Of a DNA stretch of 43,379 nucleotides, positions 41,775 through 43,379 are shown one piece after another. Position 1 is the first letter of the stretch. Each line of letters opens with the position of its first letter. The stretch lies in assembly GCA_028707405.1 (NCBI GenBank), contig JAQWBH010000008.1, positions 1 to 43,379 of the forward strand, given 5' to 3'. The notes under the pieces are model-generated. The model saw only the letters and a list, made by a program, of their open reading frames with translations. It was not told where the DNA came from and did no database searches. Made by a program: the position numbers and the translations under genes. This DNA comes from Parabacteroides sp. (GTDB taxonomy: Bacteria; Bacteroidota; Bacteroidia; Bacteroidales; Tannerellaceae).

Positions 41775-42458
41775 ATGCTGATACAACTGAGAAATCTTAC
41801 AAAAACCTATCAACATCATGATAGGGTGATTAATACCGTTAAGAACCTTTCACTCGACATCCCGAAAGGGTTGTTTGTAACCATCACGGGCGCATCAGGC
41901 TCGGGCAAAACAACTTTGTTGCTGATTCTTGGCGATTTATTACGCCCAACTTCAAGAAAAATGAGCTATAATGACAAGGAGATAAATTTGCAAAATAACG
42001 AAAAATCACCTGATTTCAGGAGCGAACATGTAGGCTTTGTGATGCAGAGCTTTGCTCTTGTGCCATATCTTACAGCTATTGAAAACATAATGATTGCGTT
42101 GAATGTAAAAAACAGTAACACGGCTGAAAATAGAAAAAGGGCTTTGGAATTATTGGAGTGGGTCGGGTTGGCAGACCGCTCCACTCATTACCCGAAAGAA
42201 CTTTCGGCTGGACAACAACAGCGTGTGGCTAATGCACGTGCATTAGCGAACACACCTGATTTGCTGCTTGCCGATGAACCCACTGGTAACCTTGATCCAG
42301 GTTTGTCAGAAGAAATATTAGATATTCTGAAAGAAATCAACGTGAAACAAAAAACGACAGTTGTCATGGTTACCCATAGCCTGATGGCAGCTGAATATAG
42401 AGATACCAAAATTCAGCTTAAAGATGAAAATACAGATTCAAAAAGCAGTAAAATATAG
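41775..42458 (+). CDS. Orphan ABC transporter ATPase (LolD/MacB type)
   Basis: A 227-residue nucleotide-binding subunit. Walker A GASGSGKT at 39-46, Q-loop Gln91, signature LSAGQQQR at 143-150, Walker B LLLADE at 163-168 and H-loop VTHS are all intact. The subtype is that of MacB/LolD ATPases, which pair with FtsX-like permeases, but none follows. The reading frame is open upstream into the MFS remnant, so a fused product is formally possible; the strong GGGAGGA ahead of the ATG at 41775 argues for separate translation. The C-terminus (DENTDSKSSKI) is unusual, which could reflect 3' erosion. Confidence 0.85.
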   Translation: MLIQLRNLTKTYQHHDRVINTVKNLSLDIPKGLFVTITGASGSGKTTLLLILGDLLRPTSRKMSYNDKEINLQNNEKSPDFRSEHVGFVMQSFALVPYLTAIENIMIALNVKNSNTAENRKRALELLEWVGLADRSTHYPKELSAGQQQRVANARALANTPDLLLADEPTGNLDPGLSEEILDILKEINVKQKTTVVMVTHSLMAAEYRDTKIQLKDENTDSKSSKI

Positions 42459-42685
42459 AATGCGTATAATATCATTAAAATCAACTATTTAAATAACTCT
42501 CTGTCCATTAGATTTATTTCAATCCTCTATACTGAAGTTATAACAATATCTATATCAGCCATATAGCAAAGAAGGTAAGAAACACTTTGTCCTACAGAAA
42601 AAAATACTTTTTACAACATAGATTCATAAATTAGGTATGTTTACATCATATATGAAGTATAACATAATACAGGGAGAACATCATC
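42459..42685. other. AT-rich intergenic region after the ABC ATPase
   Basis: A 227-bp stretch without a terminator hairpin that I can see. A weak -7-like box TATGTTTA (42636-42643) could serve the next gene, whose start lies about 40 nt downstream. Confidence 0.35.
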
Positions 42686-43379
42686 ATGTATATACAAAAA
42701 TTCATTTACACAACAATAGGGATAACACTTATCACATTGACACTATTTGGACAGGAATCACAAAACGAAAAACAATGGAGTGAAAATGGACGCTTTGGTA
42801 TCGGTGTAGGATACAATTTCTTGAATACTCAGAAACTTAATCCGCATCTTTACCCTTATGAAATATCCGCAAAAATGAATATCACCAAACGGCATTCCAT
42901 CTACATCAATGTGCCCCTAAAATCGACTGATCATGACACTCATAGAGATGAATGGGGAGATATGCAATTTAACATCTATAACTTAAACAAGCATCATGAT
43001 CTGTGGGGGTTGGGGATGGGATACAATTACAATATTCCTTTGCTGCCACATGTAAACGGACTTGTTGGGGTGGGATTTGAATATCTCAATATTAAGACGA
43101 AGGATACAGACCATTTGACCTTTTACTACTACGTGGATAAAAATCATCCTTTTGATAAGATCAATAAGATAGACAAAATAGACAGAAAGGCCTACTCCTG
43201 CATTCCACAAATTGGGATAAACTACAAAATAAGATTTATTGAAGCCGAATTGAAATACAAATTCAATATTTCAAGGACGAAAATGGATAGCAGAATTTCC
43301 GCTAACAGCAAATATTACTATGTCAATAAACCTATTGACGAATATATAAACATCGAAGAACATAGATCTTCAAAAGAAA
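42686..43379 (+). CDS. Secreted beta-barrel-like protein (3' end outside window)
   Basis: The reading frame starts at 42686, after an AGGGAGAA site, and is still open at the window edge (231 residues visible). A signal peptide (MYIQKFIYTTIGITLITLTLF, cleavage near GQ) is followed by alternating strands rich in Tyr and Gly: GRFGIGVGYNFLNTQ, WGLGMGYNYNIPLLPHVNGL and VGVGFEYLNIKTKD. This is consistent with an outer-membrane beta-barrel. It has no motif giving a specific function. The gene lies downstream of the decayed exporter locus on the same strand, with 227 bp between. Confidence 0.75.
   Translation, partial: MYIQKFIYTTIGITLITLTLFGQESQNEKQWSENGRFGIGVGYNFLNTQKLNPHLYPYEISAKMNITKRHSIYINVPLKSTDHDTHRDEWGDMQFNIYNLNKHHDLWGLGMGYNYNIPLLPHVNGLVGVGFEYLNIKTKDTDHLTFYYYVDKNHPFDKINKIDKIDRKAYSCIPQIGINYKIRFIEAELKYKFNISRTKMDSRISANSKYYYVNKPIDEYINIEEHRSSKE

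Noticed and set aside
39427-42458. Complete arsenic resistance operon
   Set aside because: There is no arsR, arsC, arsB/acr3 or arsA in the segment and the exporter is broken; only sigZ and arsM support the idea.
38663-43379. Integrative element or prophage boundary
   Set aside because: Composition and gene content look acquired, but I find no integrase, relaxase, phage gene, tRNA junction or direct repeats.

Overview
The window looks like chromosome from an anaerobic gut-type Bacteroidales (Bacteroides/Parabacteroides-like). The reasons are: promoters of the Bacteroidetes TAnnTTTG type repeatedly sit 12-30 nt ahead of start codons; Shine-Dalgarno sites are mostly weak or absent; and several families typical of the phylum are present (S46 dipeptidyl-peptidase, fused SpmA/SpmB, TIGR02757, a long ParC-type topoisomerase subunit, SigZ). 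The genus cannot be fixed from the sequence alone.

Layout. 1-1628: the end of a DUF362 gene coupled to a DUF6599-like secreted protein, closed by a perfect bidirectional terminator. 1726-5230 (minus): S46 DPP7-type peptidase and a DUF389 membrane protein. 5438-7537: orphan sensor kinase. 7555-10093 (minus): ruvB and a Wzx-like flippase, divergent from a GH95-like glycosidase (10200-12515). 12524-15408 (minus): secreted aminopeptidase C and a C69 dipeptidase. 15524-15605 (minus): tRNA-Leu(TAG) with promoter and terminator. 15677-20314 (minus): parC, an outer-membrane-type protein and an S41 lipoprotein in one tight operon. 20476-21690: ROK regulator. 21871-24951 (minus): 2-hydroxyacid dehydrogenase, AlkD, TIGR02757 and LOG. 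25039-26732: SpmAB and ybeY. 26962-28398: S41 peptidase behind a sigma-54-type promoter. 28507-34010: mnmG, a perfect parS site, then uvrC-dtd-mazG-deoC. 34119-35093 (minus) and 35189-37981: polyprenyl synthase divergent from polA.

After polA the character changes. A 681-bp gene-free stretch holds two arrays of short palindromes, TTCGAA and then GTATATAC, each repeated every 22-23 bp (two helical turns) with unrelated spacers. Beyond it lies an AT-rich accessory segment: a GNAT acetyltransferase, sigma factor SigZ, an arsenite methyltransferase fused to a MoaF-like barrel, a frameshifted and truncated MFS exporter running into an orphan ABC ATPase, and the start of a beta-barrel protein cut by the window edge.

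Functional themes. Maintenance of DNA and RNA is well represented (ruvB, parC, uvrC, polA, alkD, mnmG, dtd, ybeY, parS). Five exported peptidases suggest peptide feeding. The right end looks like a decaying arsenic-response locus. The most unusual signals are the two phased palindrome arrays, the ArsM-MoaF fusion, the sigma-54 promoter with paired upstream sites, and the intergenic parS.
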